Below are positions 44,516 to 54,151 of a stretch of DNA of 64,000 nt, one piece after another (position 1 is the first letter of the stretch; the number at the start of each line of letters is the position of its first letter). The translations under genes and the position numbers were made by a program. The stretch comes from Lentzea aerocolonigenes (GTDB lineage Bacteria; Actinomycetota; Actinomycetes; Mycobacteriales; Pseudonocardiaceae), in the NCBI RefSeq assembly GCF_000974445.1, contig NZ_BBOJ01000024.1, positions 91,313-155,312 on the forward strand, given 5' to 3'. The notes below the pieces were generated by a model. The model had not been told where the DNA came from. It saw only the letters and a list, made by a program, of their open reading frames with translations, and ran no database searches.

Positions 44516-44878
44516 GTGGCAGCACGAATCACTGAACTGGTACTGGACTGCACCGATCCCGAACGTCTTGCCACCTTCTGGGGAGAAGTTCTGGGCTACG
44601 AGGTGCTCGACCGCGACGAGGAATCGGTGGAGATCGGACCGCCGGACAAGCGCACGACGTTGCTGTTCCTCCGCAACCCCGACCGCAAGCTGCAGAAACT
44701 CCGCCTCCACATCGACGTGAGGGCCACCGACCGCGAGCAGAAGGACGAGCTGGAACGCCTTCTCGCGCTCGGCGCCACGCACGCCGACGTCGGGCAGGGC
44801 GACGACGTGAGCTGGTACACCCTCCACGACCCGGAGGGCAACGAGTTCTGCCTGCTCAGCGGTCGGGCAGACCCCTGA
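44516..44878 (+). CDS. VOC/glyoxalase-like protein
   Basis: A 120-residue vicinal-oxygen-chelate-fold protein: RITELVLDCTDPERLATFWGEVLGYEV at the start, a central HIDVRATD and a final WYTLHDPEGNEFCLL. It is a single glyoxalase-like module of the type annotated as 'glyoxalase-like domain'; such proteins bind or modify small ligands and often confer resistance. TACCGT seven bases before the GTG at 44516 suggests a leaderless message. Function cannot be narrowed. Its end overlaps the convergent hydrolase by 23 bases. Confidence 0.8.
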   Translation: MAARITELVLDCTDPERLATFWGEVLGYEVLDRDEESVEIGPPDKRTTLLFLRNPDRKLQKLRLHIDVRATDREQKDELERLLALGATHADVGQGDDVSWYTLHDPEGNEFCLLSGRADP

Positions 44879-45695
44879 GCACCTCCCGGACGGCCATGAC
44901 CACGGCGTCCGGCCGGTCCATCTGAATCATGTGCCGACTGCCGGGCACCGGTACGTTGCGCCCCCACGGCACGAGGGCGGCCAACGACCGGTGTTCCGGC
45001 CACACCCGGCGTCCCGCGGTGAGCACGAGCCACGGCACTTTCGGCAGCTCACGACGTTTGCGCAGGCGTTCCAGCGTCGCGACCTGGCCGGGGTAGGACG
45101 CGAGCTCCCACACCACGGCCCGGCCGACGCCCGGCCGCCGGTAGACCATCTCGACGAGGTCCGTGGGCGCCGGATCGGTCACGCCCAGCGTCGAGGCCGC
45201 GGTCAGCAGGTTGCGGAACGAGTGCCCGAACCGCCGCGTGAGCCGCGCACCGAGCCACCGGCTGCCGAACGCCCGCATGGCCTGCGCGATCACCGCCGAC
45301 ATGTCGAACGGGGCTCCCGCGCCCGGCGTCTCCGTGTCCGGATCGAGCAGCACGACCCCGCTCACGCGGTGCGGGCGCAGCCGGGCGTAGGCCTCGACGT
45401 GCATCGACGCCATCGAGTGCCCGACCAGGACCGCCTTCGGGATGCCGCGCATCACCGCGTCCAGCACGGCCACCTCGCGCGCCAGCGACGGACCGCGCCG
45501 CGCCGGACCGCTCATCCCCAGGCCAGGCCGGTCGAACACGATCACCCGAGCGTGTGGTTCCAGCAGCCGCACCGTGCGGTCCCAGTCGAACCAGGCCCCG
45601 CCCAGACCCGAGCTGAGCACCACGACCGGGAGACCGACACGCCCGGAGGAGGCGACGTGCACCCGTCCGGCCGAGGAAGGAATCATGGCGGTCAT
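44856..45695 (-). CDS. alpha/beta hydrolase
   Basis: A 279-residue serine hydrolase: SSGLGGAWFDWDRTVRLL (oxyanion region), DRPGLGMSG, nucleophile Ser in GHSMASMHVEAYA, acid in LLDPDTETP or later, and catalytic His in PGSRHMIQMDRPD. No signal peptide. The substrate is unknown. The ATG at 45695 is used; the ATG at 45686 is an alternative. Its start lies only 21 bases from the divergent lysX. Confidence 0.8.
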   Translation of the reverse strand: MTAMIPSSAGRVHVASSGRVGLPVVVLSSGLGGAWFDWDRTVRLLEPHARVIVFDRPGLGMSGPARRGPSLAREVAVLDAVMRGIPKAVLVGHSMASMHVEAYARLRPHRVSGVVLLDPDTETPGAGAPFDMSAVIAQAMRAFGSRWLGARLTRRFGHSFRNLLTAASTLGVTDPAPTDLVEMVYRRPGVGRAVVWELASYPGQVATLERLRKRRELPKVPWLVLTAGRRVWPEHRSLAALVPWGRNVPVPGSRHMIQMDRPDAVVMAVREVLRGLPDR

Positions 45696-45716
45696 CGGCA
45701 GACCTCGGGAGTGGAT

Positions 45717-48700
45717 GTGGCACCGGCGTGGAAGTGGAAGACCGCGGGCACGATCGCGACGATCGTGCAGCTGGCCGGGGTGCTCTCGCTGCTCAGACTG
45801 ATCCTGCCGGAGGACAGCTGGTTCACCGACGTCGCGGACGGCATCGGGTACTTCTTCGGCCTGCCGATCGACGGCAACCTCTTCATCGCCCTGGTGTTCT
45901 TCGTGCTCGGCGCCGCCCTGCGCAGGCACAAGCGAGCCGCGTTCTGGGCGCTGCTGCTGTTCCAGGTCACTGGCCTGCTGATGGTCGGCTTCACCATGGT
46001 CATCCTGGCCCTCGCACCTGAAGAAGTCCTGGATCCGGGCGAACAGCCGCACTGGGTGTTCCTCGGTGTCGGGGTCGCGACCTCGGTGCTGTTCGTGGCG
46101 CTGCTGTGGGTGGTGAGGGAGGCGTTCCCCGCCCGGCTCGCGCGCGGTGCGTGGCGGCGGGCGCTCGCGTCGTTCGTGCTGGGCATGGTCGCGCTCGTGC
46201 TCCTCGGCTGGGGCCTCGCCGAGATCTTCCCAGGCAGGCTGGTCGAGCAGACCGACAAGCTCGCGTGGGCGGCGAACCAGGCCACGGGTGAGGTCGTCCG
46301 GCTGGGTCGCCTCGACATCCCCGAGGGCCCGCAGTGGCTGAGCATCGTGCTGGGCCTGGGCGGCACGCTCGTCGCGATCCACGCGATGTACCTGTTCTTC
46401 CGCGGGGTCCGCACCCAGAACATGATCACGCCGGACCAGGAGCTCGACCTGCGCCGGCTGCTCGCGGCCGACGGCGAGCCCGACTCGCTGGGCTACTTCG
46501 CGACCCGCCGGGACAAGAGCGTCGTGTTCGCGGCTTCCGGCCGTGCGGCGCTGACCTACCGGGTGATCGGCGGCGTCACGCTGGCGTCGGCGGACCCGAT
46601 CGGTGACGAGGAGGCCTGGCCGGAGGCCGTGCTGGCGTGGCTGTCCGAGGCCCGCACCTACGGCTGGACGGCGGGCGTGCTCGGCGCGTCCGAACGCGGT
46701 GCGCAGGTCTACTCCGACGCCGGGCTGAAGGCGCTGGAGATCGGTGACGAGGCGATCCTGGACGTCCGCGAGTTCAACCTCGCCGGTCCGGAACGGCGCG
46801 GGCTGCGCCAGGCCGTGTCCCGCGTCGAACGCGCCGGGTACACCACGCGGGTCCGCCGGCACAGCGAGATCGCGCCGGACGAGATGGCGTCCATTTTGGA
46901 CCGTGCGGAGGCGTGGCGCGGGGCCGAGACCGAGCGCGGGTTCTCGATGGCCCTGGGACGCCTGGGAGATCCGAGCGACGGCCGGTGCGTGATGGTCGAG
47001 GCCTACGACGCGTCCGGTGCTCTGCGCGGACTGCTGTCGTTCGTGCCGTGGGGCCGCCGGGGCGTGTCGCTGGACCTGATGCGACGGGACCGCGCGGCGG
47101 AGAACGGCCTCAACGAGTACATGGTCGCCCAGCTCGCGGCCGCCGCCGGGCACCTCGGCGTGCACCGGATCTCGCTGAACTTCGCGATGTTCCGCGCGGT
47201 GTTCGAGGAGGGCGAGAAGATCGGCGCCGGCCCGGTGCTGCGGGCGTGGCGGCGGGTGCTGTCGCTCGCGTCGCGGTTCTTCCAGCTGGAGTCGCTGTAC
47301 CGGTCGAACGCCAAGTACCTGCCGGAGTGGGAGCCGAGGTTTCTCTGCTACCAGCGCTCCCGGTCGTTGCCCCAGGTCAGCATCGCCGCGGGCATCGCGG
47401 AGGGGTTCGTGCCGTCGCTGCGGTCGTTGCGCAGGCGAGCCCTGCAGAAGACCGACGTGAGCGCCGAGTTCGCCGCGCGGGTCGCCGAGATCGACGCGAT
47501 CAAGATCGAACCGAAGACCGTCAGGCGCCCGGAGCAGGTCCGGGTGCGGATCGCGAAGGTCGAACGGCTGGTGGCCGCGGGCGTCGACCCGTACCCCGTC
47601 GGCTTCGACCGCTCGGATCTCCTCGCCGGTGCGCGGGAACGCTTCGGCGAGGACGTCTCGGTCACCGGACGCGTGGTGGCGCTGCGGGAGATGGGCAAGC
47701 TGTGCTTCGCGCGGCTGCGGGACTTCAGCGGCGAGATCCAGCTGATGCTGACCGTCGACTCGCTCGGCGACGCGCTGGCGTCCTGGAAGTCCGATGTGGA
47801 CCTGGGCGACCACGTGGGCGTGACCGGTCAGGTGATCAAGTCCGACCACGGCGAGATCTCCGTGCTCGTCGAGAAGTGGACGATGACCGCGAAGTGCCTG
47901 CACCCGTTGCCGGACAAGCGGAAGGGCTTCACCGACCCGGAGGCGCGCGTCCGCCAGCGCTACCTCGACCTGGTGGTGAACCAGGACTCGGCGTCGTTGC
48001 TGAAGCTGCGCAGCGACGTCATCCGCAGCGTGCGCGAGTTCCTGCACTCGCGGGAGTACCTCGAAGTCGAGACGCCGATGCTGCAGGCGGTGCACGGCGG
48101 CGCGAACGCCAGGCCGTTCGTGACCCACATCAACGCCTACGACATGCGGATGTACCTGCGGATCGCGCCGGAGCTGTACCTGAAGCGGCTGTGCGTCGCG
48201 GGCGTGGACCGGGTGTTCGAGCTCAACCGCAACTTCCGCAACGAGGGCGCGGACGCCACGCACAACCCCGAGTTCACGATGCTGGAGGCCTACCAGTCCT
48301 ACGCGGACTACCGCGTCATGCTCGACCTGGTGCGCACGTTGATCCAGCACGCGGCGCGCGAAGCGTTCGGCGCGGAGGTGGCGCAGCGCCCGGACGGCAC
48401 GTTCGACCTGTCGGGCGAGTGGCCGGTGGTGCCGGTCTACACGGCGGTCTCCTCGGCGCTGGACGCCGTGATCACACCTTCGACGTCGGTTTCGGAACTG
48501 CGGTCGCTGCTGGCAGCGCGGGGCGTCGAGATCAACGAGGACTGGGACCACGGCCAGCTCGTGCAGGAGGCGTACGACTCGTTCGTCGAGGCCTCGACCG
48601 TCGGGCCGACGTTCTACATCGACTTCCCGACCTCGGTGTCACCGCTGACCCGCCAGCACCGCGTCGACCCGCGCCTGGCCGAGCGGTGGGACCTGGTGGC

Positions 48701-48959
48701 GTTCGGCGCGGAGATCGGCACCGCGTACTCGGAGCTCACCGACCCGCTGGAGCAGCGGCGACGGCTGGAGGCGCAGTCGTTGAAGGCCGCGTCCGGTGAC
48801 GTCGAGGCGATGGAGCTGGACGAGGACTTCCTGCGGGCGCTGGAGCACGGCATGCCCCCGACGGGCGGGCTCGGGATGGGCGTGGACCGGTTGCTGATGA
48901 TGCTGACCGGCACGTCGATCCGGCAGACCGTGCTCTTCCCGTTCGTCCGGCCTCAGTGA
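45717..48959 (+). CDS. lysX: LysX: lysyl-phosphatidylglycerol synthase fused to lysyl-tRNA synthetase
   Basis: A 1,080-residue bifunctional protein. The N-terminal part (about 1-230) has six to seven membrane helices, then an MprF-type DUF2156 transferase domain (about 250-560), ending YLPEWEPRFLCYQ. The C-terminal class II lysyl-tRNA synthetase has an OB fold (about 640-710), motif 2 FRNEGADATHNPEFTMLEAY near 838 and motif 3 GLGMGVDRLLMML near 1051. The synthetase makes Lys-tRNA and the transferase moves lysine to phosphatidylglycerol, making the membrane less anionic and resistant to cationic peptides. GGGAG five bases before the GTG at 45717 sets the start; a GTG at 45711 is possible. Confidence 0.93.
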   Translation: MAPAWKWKTAGTIATIVQLAGVLSLLRLILPEDSWFTDVADGIGYFFGLPIDGNLFIALVFFVLGAALRRHKRAAFWALLLFQVTGLLMVGFTMVILALAPEEVLDPGEQPHWVFLGVGVATSVLFVALLWVVREAFPARLARGAWRRALASFVLGMVALVLLGWGLAEIFPGRLVEQTDKLAWAANQATGEVVRLGRLDIPEGPQWLSIVLGLGGTLVAIHAMYLFFRGVRTQNMITPDQELDLRRLLAADGEPDSLGYFATRRDKSVVFAASGRAALTYRVIGGVTLASADPIGDEEAWPEAVLAWLSEARTYGWTAGVLGASERGAQVYSDAGLKALEIGDEAILDVREFNLAGPERRGLRQAVSRVERAGYTTRVRRHSEIAPDEMASILDRAEAWRGAETERGFSMALGRLGDPSDGRCVMVEAYDASGALRGLLSFVPWGRRGVSLDLMRRDRAAENGLNEYMVAQLAAAAGHLGVHRISLNFAMFRAVFEEGEKIGAGPVLRAWRRVLSLASRFFQLESLYRSNAKYLPEWEPRFLCYQRSRSLPQVSIAAGIAEGFVPSLRSLRRRALQKTDVSAEFAARVAEIDAIKIEPKTVRRPEQVRVRIAKVERLVAAGVDPYPVGFDRSDLLAGARERFGEDVSVTGRVVALREMGKLCFARLRDFSGEIQLMLTVDSLGDALASWKSDVDLGDHVGVTGQVIKSDHGEISVLVEKWTMTAKCLHPLPDKRKGFTDPEARVRQRYLDLVVNQDSASLLKLRSDVIRSVREFLHSREYLEVETPMLQAVHGGANARPFVTHINAYDMRMYLRIAPELYLKRLCVAGVDRVFELNRNFRNEGADATHNPEFTMLEAYQSYADYRVMLDLVRTLIQHAAREAFGAEVAQRPDGTFDLSGEWPVVPVYTAVSSALDAVITPSTSVSELRSLLAARGVEINEDWDHGQLVQEAYDSFVEASTVGPTFYIDFPTSVSPLTRQHRVDPRLAERWDLVAFGAEIGTAYSELTDPLEQRRRLEAQSLKAASGDVEAMELDEDFLRALEHGMPPTGGLGMGVDRLLMMLTGTSIRQTVLFPFVRPQ

Positions 48960-49600
48960 TCCAGGTACGCGAGGACGGCTTGGACCCTGCGGTCTCCTGA
49001 GCCGTCCTCGCTGTTGAGGCCGAGCTTCAGGAAGACGTTGCCGATGTGCTTGTGCACGGCTCCCGCACTGAGGACGAGCCGTTCGCCGATGGCGGCGTTC
49101 GACAGTCCTTCCGCCATCAGGCCGAGGACTTCCCGTTCGCGCGGAGACAACACACTCAGCGCGTCGTCGGCCTTGCGCCGTACGAGCAGTTGCGACACGA
49201 CCTCGGGGTCGAGCGCCGTGCCGCCGTTCGCGACCCTGTGCAGCGAGTCGAGGAAGTCCGCGACCTTGCCGACGCGTTCCTTGAGCAGGTAACCGACGCC
49301 CCCGTTCGTGCCGGCGAGCAGTTCGTGCGCGTAGCTCTGCTCGACCCACGCACTGAGCACCAGCACGGCGAGCTTCGGGTGCCGCCGGCGTGCTTCGACC
49401 GCGGCTTTCAGGCCCTCGTTGGTGAACGTCGGCGGCATCCGCACGTCGACCACGGCGATGTCGGGTTGGTGCTCGGCGACGGCGTCCAGGAAGTCGTCCG
49501 GATTGTCGGTCGCCGCGGCGACTTCGATGCCTTCGTTGCGCAACAACAACGTCAGCCCCTCGCGGAGCAACGCGTCGTCTTCGGCGATCACGATGCGCAT
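48953..49600 (-). CDS. NarL/FixJ-type response regulator
   Basis: A 215-residue two-component regulator. The receiver domain (1-120) keeps the acidic pair in IAEDDALLREG, the phospho-acceptor Asp in IAVVDVRMPP, and LVLSAWV / YLLKERV for the Thr/Ser and Lys positions. The LuxR-type helix-turn-helix (about 150-205) reads LSPREREVLGLMAEGLSNAAIGERLVLSAGAVHKHIGNVFLKL. It is transcribed with the histidine kinase just upstream (two-base gap, GGGGAAG as ribosome site). Targets are unknown. It overlaps the lysX end convergently by seven bases. Confidence 0.92.
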   Translation of the reverse strand: MRIVIAEDDALLREGLTLLLRNEGIEVAAATDNPDDFLDAVAEHQPDIAVVDVRMPPTFTNEGLKAAVEARRRHPKLAVLVLSAWVEQSYAHELLAGTNGGVGYLLKERVGKVADFLDSLHRVANGGTALDPEVVSQLLVRRKADDALSVLSPREREVLGLMAEGLSNAAIGERLVLSAGAVHKHIGNVFLKLGLNSEDGSGDRRVQAVLAYLDH

Positions 49601-49602
49601 GG

Positions 49603-50793
49603 TCACTTCCCCATCGGTAGCACAACGGTGAGCACGGTAGGCCCGCCCTCGGGACTGCTCACGTCCGCGGTGCCGTCCAACGCCGCGACCCTGCCTCTGA
49701 TGCCGTCCAAACCCGTTCCCCGCTTCTCGTCCGCGCCACCCTTGCCGTCGTCGTGGACGACGACCACCAGCTGTTCTTTGTCGATGTTGAGGCTCACCCA
49801 GGCGTGGTTGGCGCCGCTGTGCTTGGCGACGTTCGTCAGTGCTTCGGCCACGGCGAAGTAGGCGGCGGCTTCCACTGCGGCCGGGAGCCGGCCGAGGTGG
49901 TCGGCCTGCAGCACGCAGGGCACCGGACATCGCGCCGCGAGCGCCTGGACCGCCCCGTCCAGGCCCAGGTCCTCCAGCACCGGCGGGTGAATGCTCCGCA
50001 CGACGTTGCGCAACTCTTCCAGCGCGTCGCCTGCTGCGTCTTGGGCTCGGAGGAGTGCTTGCAGGGCGTTGTCCGGGTTTTGTTTCAGGGTTCGTTCGGC
50101 GATGCCGAGCATCATCACCACGCCCACCAGCTTGTTCTGGGTGCCGTCGTGGAGGTTGCGTTCGATGCGCCTCAGTTCGGCGCCGTGGGCCTGGAGGGCG
50201 GCGGCACGGGTCGCGACGACCTCGGCCAGCCGCTTTTCCAGGGAGGCCCTCGGGGGTGACAGCAGCGTTTTCGCCCACCTGGCGTCCAAGTCCGCGAGCT
50301 TGGGGAGCTGGGTGAGGATCAGAGCCAGCACGATCCCGATGGGGATGCTCAGGAGCGCCTTCGGCCAGGAGTCGATGTGGACGCCGAACGAGTTGTCGAA
50401 CCCGCCGGGGATCGCCCACCAGATCAGGGGGACGAACGGCTGTTGGATCAGCGCCCCCGGAACTCCGACGGCGATCGCCCCGAACAGCGTTCCGACCACG
50501 GCGTGGCTGATCAGCCACAACCCTTCTCTGCGGCTGCCAGGATCCGCCAGCACGCCCTGGGCGCGGTGCAGCCACGGGCCGTCGAGCGGCGGCGGTGACG
50601 GCAGCTCGGCGCGGGTGTAGCGGGCGATGCGCCGCCGGTCGAAGTCGACGATCCGGCGGATGATCGGGGCGGTGACGGGCAGCAACGGGAGGACGACCAC
50701 GGACAGCAGCAGTACGCCTATGGCGAGCCACGAGGCGATGGCCGTCAGCAGGCCGGTCGCCAGGTAGACCACCGCCGCCCAGATCCGTTTCAT
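49603..50793 (-). CDS. sensor histidine kinase (HisKA_3)
   Basis: A 396-residue membrane kinase. Hydrophobic segments lie at about 8-50 and 95-160. A coiled dimerisation helix (ASLEKRLAEVVATRAAALQAHGAEL) leads to RRIERNLHDGTQNKLV with the phospho-acceptor His. The HATPase_c domain (about 295-394) shows EALTNVAKHSGA (N box), VHDDGKGG (G1) and GTGLDGIRGRVAALDG (G2). It pairs with the NarL-type regulator downstream. The input signal is probably membrane-related. The DUF-like N-terminal region is of the type often called 'sensor domain' in actinomycetes. Confidence 0.9.
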   Translation of the reverse strand: MKRIWAAVVYLATGLLTAIASWLAIGVLLLSVVVLPLLPVTAPIIRRIVDFDRRRIARYTRAELPSPPPLDGPWLHRAQGVLADPGSRREGLWLISHAVVGTLFGAIAVGVPGALIQQPFVPLIWWAIPGGFDNSFGVHIDSWPKALLSIPIGIVLALILTQLPKLADLDARWAKTLLSPPRASLEKRLAEVVATRAAALQAHGAELRRIERNLHDGTQNKLVGVVMMLGIAERTLKQNPDNALQALLRAQDAAGDALEELRNVVRSIHPPVLEDLGLDGAVQALAARCPVPCVLQADHLGRLPAAVEAAAYFAVAEALTNVAKHSGANHAWVSLNIDKEQLVVVVHDDGKGGADEKRGTGLDGIRGRVAALDGTADVSSPEGGPTVLTVVLPMGK

Positions 50794-50846
50794 GTGGGCA
50801 AACGTATCCGGCTGACCTGGGACGGCGCGGTGGAGCAGGCTCTACT

Positions 50847-52559
50847 TCAGCCCTCGCGCCAGCCGTTCGTGATCGGCAGCCGCCGGTCCCGTCCGAACGC
50901 CTTGTTCGAGATCTTCGTGCCCGGCGGGTACTGGCGGCGCTTGTACTCGGCCTTGTCGACCATCCGCAGGACGCGATCCACCAACTCCGGCGCGAAACCC
51001 GCTGCCAGGAGATCGTCGTACCCGCGGTCGCCGTCCACGTACTGGGTCAGCAGGGCGTCCAGCAGCTCGTAGTCCGGCAGTGAGTCGGTGTCCACCTGGC
51101 CAGGACGCAGCTCGGCCGACGGGGGCTTGGTGATCGAGTTCTCCGGGATCGGCGGGACCTCGCCGCGCTTCTCCGCCTCGTCGTTGCGCCAGCGGGCCAG
51201 GGACCAGACCAGGGTCTTGAAGACGTCCTTGATCGGGGCGAAGCCGCCCACCGCGTCGCCGTAGATGGTCGAGTAGCCGACTGCCAGCTCGGACTTGTTG
51301 CCGGTCGCGAGGACCAGGTGGCCGTTCTGGTTGGACAGGGCCATCAGGAGCATGCCGCGGCAACGGGCCTGGATGTTCTCCTCGGCCAAGCCCGTCAGCT
51401 TGAGCTGGTCCACGTAGACGGAGACCATGTCGCCGATCGGCTCGGTGGTGAAGTGCAAGCCGGTGCGGGTGGCCATGTCGGAGGCGTCCGACTTGGAGTG
51501 TTCCGAGGAGTACGACGACGGCATTGAGACGCAGTACACGGAGTCGGCGCCAAGAGCGTCTACGGCCAGTGCTGCTACTACGGCCGAGTCGATGCCGCCG
51601 GACAGACCGAGCACAACGGACCGGAAGCCGTTCTTGTGCACGTAGTCGCGTAGGCCGGTGACCAGTGCGTGCCAGACCTCTGCCTCGTCGGACAGCGGCT
51701 CGAACACTCGCGGTGCGGGGAGTGGCTCGTAAGGAGCGATCGCGTCCGACACGAAGACTCGGCGCACGTAGAAGTCGCCGATCTGGCCCTGTTCGTACTC
51801 GCCGCCGCCGGGAAGGTCGAAGTCGACGAGCATGAGGTGCTCCACGAACTGCGGAGCGCGGCCGATCAGCTGGCCGTCGGCCGCCACGACGATCGAGTCG
51901 CCGTCGAAGACCAGCTCGTCCTGGCCGCCGATGAGGTTGCAGTAGGCGAGCGGGGCGCCTGCCTCCGCCGCCCGGCGGACCACCAGGGGGAGGCGGAGGT
52001 CGTCCTTGTTGCGTTCGTACGGGGAGGCGTTCGGGGAGACGACCAGGTCCACGCCCGCGTCGCCCAGGGCGGTGATCGGGCCGCCGTCCTGCCAGAGGTC
52101 CTCGCAGATCACCATGCCGACCTCGACGCCGTTGATCCGCACGATGTCCAGAGAGGAGCCCGGCTTGAAGTAACGCCGCTCGTCGAACACGCCGTAGTTC
52201 GGGAGGTGGTGCTTGCTCTGCCGCGCCACGACACGCCCGCCGTGCAGGACGGCGGCGGCGTTGCGCGGGCCTGCCGAGTCGTGTTCCAGGTAGCCGACGA
52301 CCGCTGCCACCTCGCCCAGGCCGGCGGAGTCCAAAGTGCTCGCCAGGGTGTCGAGTGCTTCGGCGGAGGCGCGGGCGAAGGACGTGCGGATCGCCAGGTC
52401 CTCGACCGGGTAGCCGGTCAGCACCATCTCGGGGAACACGACCAGGTGGGCGCCTCCCTCGCGAGCCTTGCGCGTCCACTCCACGACCAACGACGCGTTG
52501 CCGTCCAGGTCGCCCACAGTGGCGTTGACCTGGGCGAGCGCGATCCGAAGCTGCGGCAT
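50847..52559 (-). CDS. nadE: glutamine-dependent NAD+ synthase
   Basis: A 570-residue two-domain amidotransferase/synthetase for the last step of NAD synthesis. The N-terminal nitrilase domain has the triad Glu in VVFPEMVLTG, Lys in RQSKHHLPNYG and Cys in MVICEDLWQDGG; it supplies ammonia from glutamine. The C-terminal NAD synthase domain (about 285-570) has the PP-loop LGLSGGIDSAVVAAL, then MPSSYSSEHS and TGNKSELAVGYSTIYGD. I chose the ATG at 52559 with GGAGA ten bases upstream; an ATG at 52577 is possible. The divergent hydrolase starts only 29 bases away. Confidence 0.95.
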   Translation of the reverse strand: MPQLRIALAQVNATVGDLDGNASLVVEWTRKAREGGAHLVVFPEMVLTGYPVEDLAIRTSFARASAEALDTLASTLDSAGLGEVAAVVGYLEHDSAGPRNAAAVLHGGRVVARQSKHHLPNYGVFDERRYFKPGSSLDIVRINGVEVGMVICEDLWQDGGPITALGDAGVDLVVSPNASPYERNKDDLRLPLVVRRAAEAGAPLAYCNLIGGQDELVFDGDSIVVAADGQLIGRAPQFVEHLMLVDFDLPGGGEYEQGQIGDFYVRRVFVSDAIAPYEPLPAPRVFEPLSDEAEVWHALVTGLRDYVHKNGFRSVVLGLSGGIDSAVVAALAVDALGADSVYCVSMPSSYSSEHSKSDASDMATRTGLHFTTEPIGDMVSVYVDQLKLTGLAEENIQARCRGMLLMALSNQNGHLVLATGNKSELAVGYSTIYGDAVGGFAPIKDVFKTLVWSLARWRNDEAEKRGEVPPIPENSITKPPSAELRPGQVDTDSLPDYELLDALLTQYVDGDRGYDDLLAAGFAPELVDRVLRMVDKAEYKRRQYPPGTKISNKAFGRDRRLPITNGWREG

Positions 52560-52588
52560 GCCCTCATCATCTCCCATACCATCGGGCT

Positions 52589-54151
52589 GTGGTCCGTCTC
52601 TTGAGCGTGTTGCTCGTCATTCCGCTGCTCGCGTCCTGCACGTCGATCATCGAAGGGGCGGCCAAGCCAGGCGTCTCCTTCGAGAAACCCGGTCCTGCGG
52701 GGACTGTCCCCGCCGGGCTGGAGAAGTACTACGGCCAGCAGCTCGCCTGGCAGGAGTGCTCGTCGTTCGTCACCACCGGGTCCAGCCGGCAGGCGTACGG
52801 GAGCAAGAAGGACGTCGACTGCACCCGCCTCGAGGTCCCGCTCGACTACTCCAAGCCGGACGGCGACACGATCACCATCGGCGTGCTCAGGTACCGGGCG
52901 ACCGGGCAGAAGATCGGGTCGCTGCTGATCAATCCCGGTGGTCCCGGCGCGTCCGGCATGGCGGCGGCGGCGGGCATGGTGTCGGACTACCGCAAGACCG
53001 AGCTCGGGAAACGCTTCGACCTGATCGGGTTCGACCCGCGGGGCATCGGCGCGAGCGATCCGGCGGTCAAGTGCCTCACCGGACCGGAGCGCGATGCCGA
53101 GCGTTTGGACCTCGACGTTGATACGAGCGCGCAGGGAATCGCCCAAACGGAGCAAGAGAACAAGGCGTATGCCGAGAAGTGTGCCTCCGGGACAAAATTC
53201 GGGGCGGCAATGCTCGCCAACTTGGGCACGCGGGACGTAGTTAAGGACATGGATGTCCTCCGCTCTGCGCTCGGCGACGCGAAGCTGAGCTACGTCGGCT
53301 ACTCGTACGGCACGCGCATAGGCACCGAGTACGCCGAGACCTTCCCCCAGAACGTGCGTGCACTCGTCCTCGACGGAGCCGTCGACCCGACCCAGGACCA
53401 GCTCGCGTCGCTGGTCGGGCAGGCAGCCGGCTTCCAGAAGGCGTTCAACGAGTTCGTGAAGTGGTGCCGGGACAAGGGCGACTGCCCTCTCGGCGACGAC
53501 GCCAACGCGACCTTCCGGCAGCTCACGACACCGTTGATCCAGAAGCCGGTCAACGTCGGCGACCGCAAGCTCTCCTACAACGACGCGATCACCGCCACGA
53601 TCCAGGCGTTGTACTCGGAGCAGCTGTGGCCGTTGCTGCTGAACGGCCTCAACGAGCTGAAGAACGGCAAGGGCCGTGTGCTGATGACGCTGGCCGACGC
53701 GTACTTCGACCGTGACGACCAGGGCAACTACTCCACCATCACGGACGCGTTCAGCGCCGTGCACTGCGTGGACGACCCACGGCTGACGGACAAGAACGCG
53801 CTGTTGGAGACCGCGAAGAAGTACAAGGAGGCGGCGCCGTTCCTCGACGACGGCAACCCGCCGGGTGCGGCGCTCGACTCGTGCGCGTTCTGGCCGGCCC
53901 CGGTGTCCGGCCGCACCGAACCGCCCAAGGCCGACGGCATCCCGCCGCTGCTGGTCATCTCCACGACCGGTGACCCCGCCACGCCCTACGAGTCCGGCGT
54001 GAACCTGGCCAAAGCGCTCAACTCGCGGCTGCTCACGTTCGAGGGCGTCCAGCACACGGTCTTCCTGCAGGGCCAGAAGTGCGTGGACGACGCCGGCGTG
54101 AAGTACCTGATCGACCAGACCTTGCCCGCCGACGGAACCCGGTGCGCCTAA
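52589..54151 (+). CDS. lipoprotein tripeptidyl-aminopeptidase-like hydrolase 1
   Basis: A 520-residue secreted alpha/beta hydrolase like Streptomyces SlpD/E and mycobacterial CaeA-type proteins. A lipobox LLASC at residues 13-17 predicts membrane anchoring. The fold shows NPGGPGASGM (oxyanion), FDPRGIGAS, nucleophile Ser in GYSYGTRIG, Asp in STTGDPATPYESG and His in VQHTVF, plus the C-terminal TAP-like domain. It probably removes short peptides from secreted proteins. TACCAT six bases before the GTG at 52589 suggests leaderless translation. The second copy follows with a one-base stop/start overlap. Confidence 0.85.
   Translation: MVRLLSVLLVIPLLASCTSIIEGAAKPGVSFEKPGPAGTVPAGLEKYYGQQLAWQECSSFVTTGSSRQAYGSKKDVDCTRLEVPLDYSKPDGDTITIGVLRYRATGQKIGSLLINPGGPGASGMAAAAGMVSDYRKTELGKRFDLIGFDPRGIGASDPAVKCLTGPERDAERLDLDVDTSAQGIAQTEQENKAYAEKCASGTKFGAAMLANLGTRDVVKDMDVLRSALGDAKLSYVGYSYGTRIGTEYAETFPQNVRALVLDGAVDPTQDQLASLVGQAAGFQKAFNEFVKWCRDKGDCPLGDDANATFRQLTTPLIQKPVNVGDRKLSYNDAITATIQALYSEQLWPLLLNGLNELKNGKGRVLMTLADAYFDRDDQGNYSTITDAFSAVHCVDDPRLTDKNALLETAKKYKEAAPFLDDGNPPGAALDSCAFWPAPVSGRTEPPKADGIPPLLVISTTGDPATPYESGVNLAKALNSRLLTFEGVQHTVFLQGQKCVDDAGVKYLIDQTLPADGTRCA

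Noticed and set aside
44856..48551. Open frame extending far upstream of the alpha/beta hydrolase on the minus strand
   Set aside because: Only the last 280 codons encode a protein fold; the remainder is antisense to lysX.
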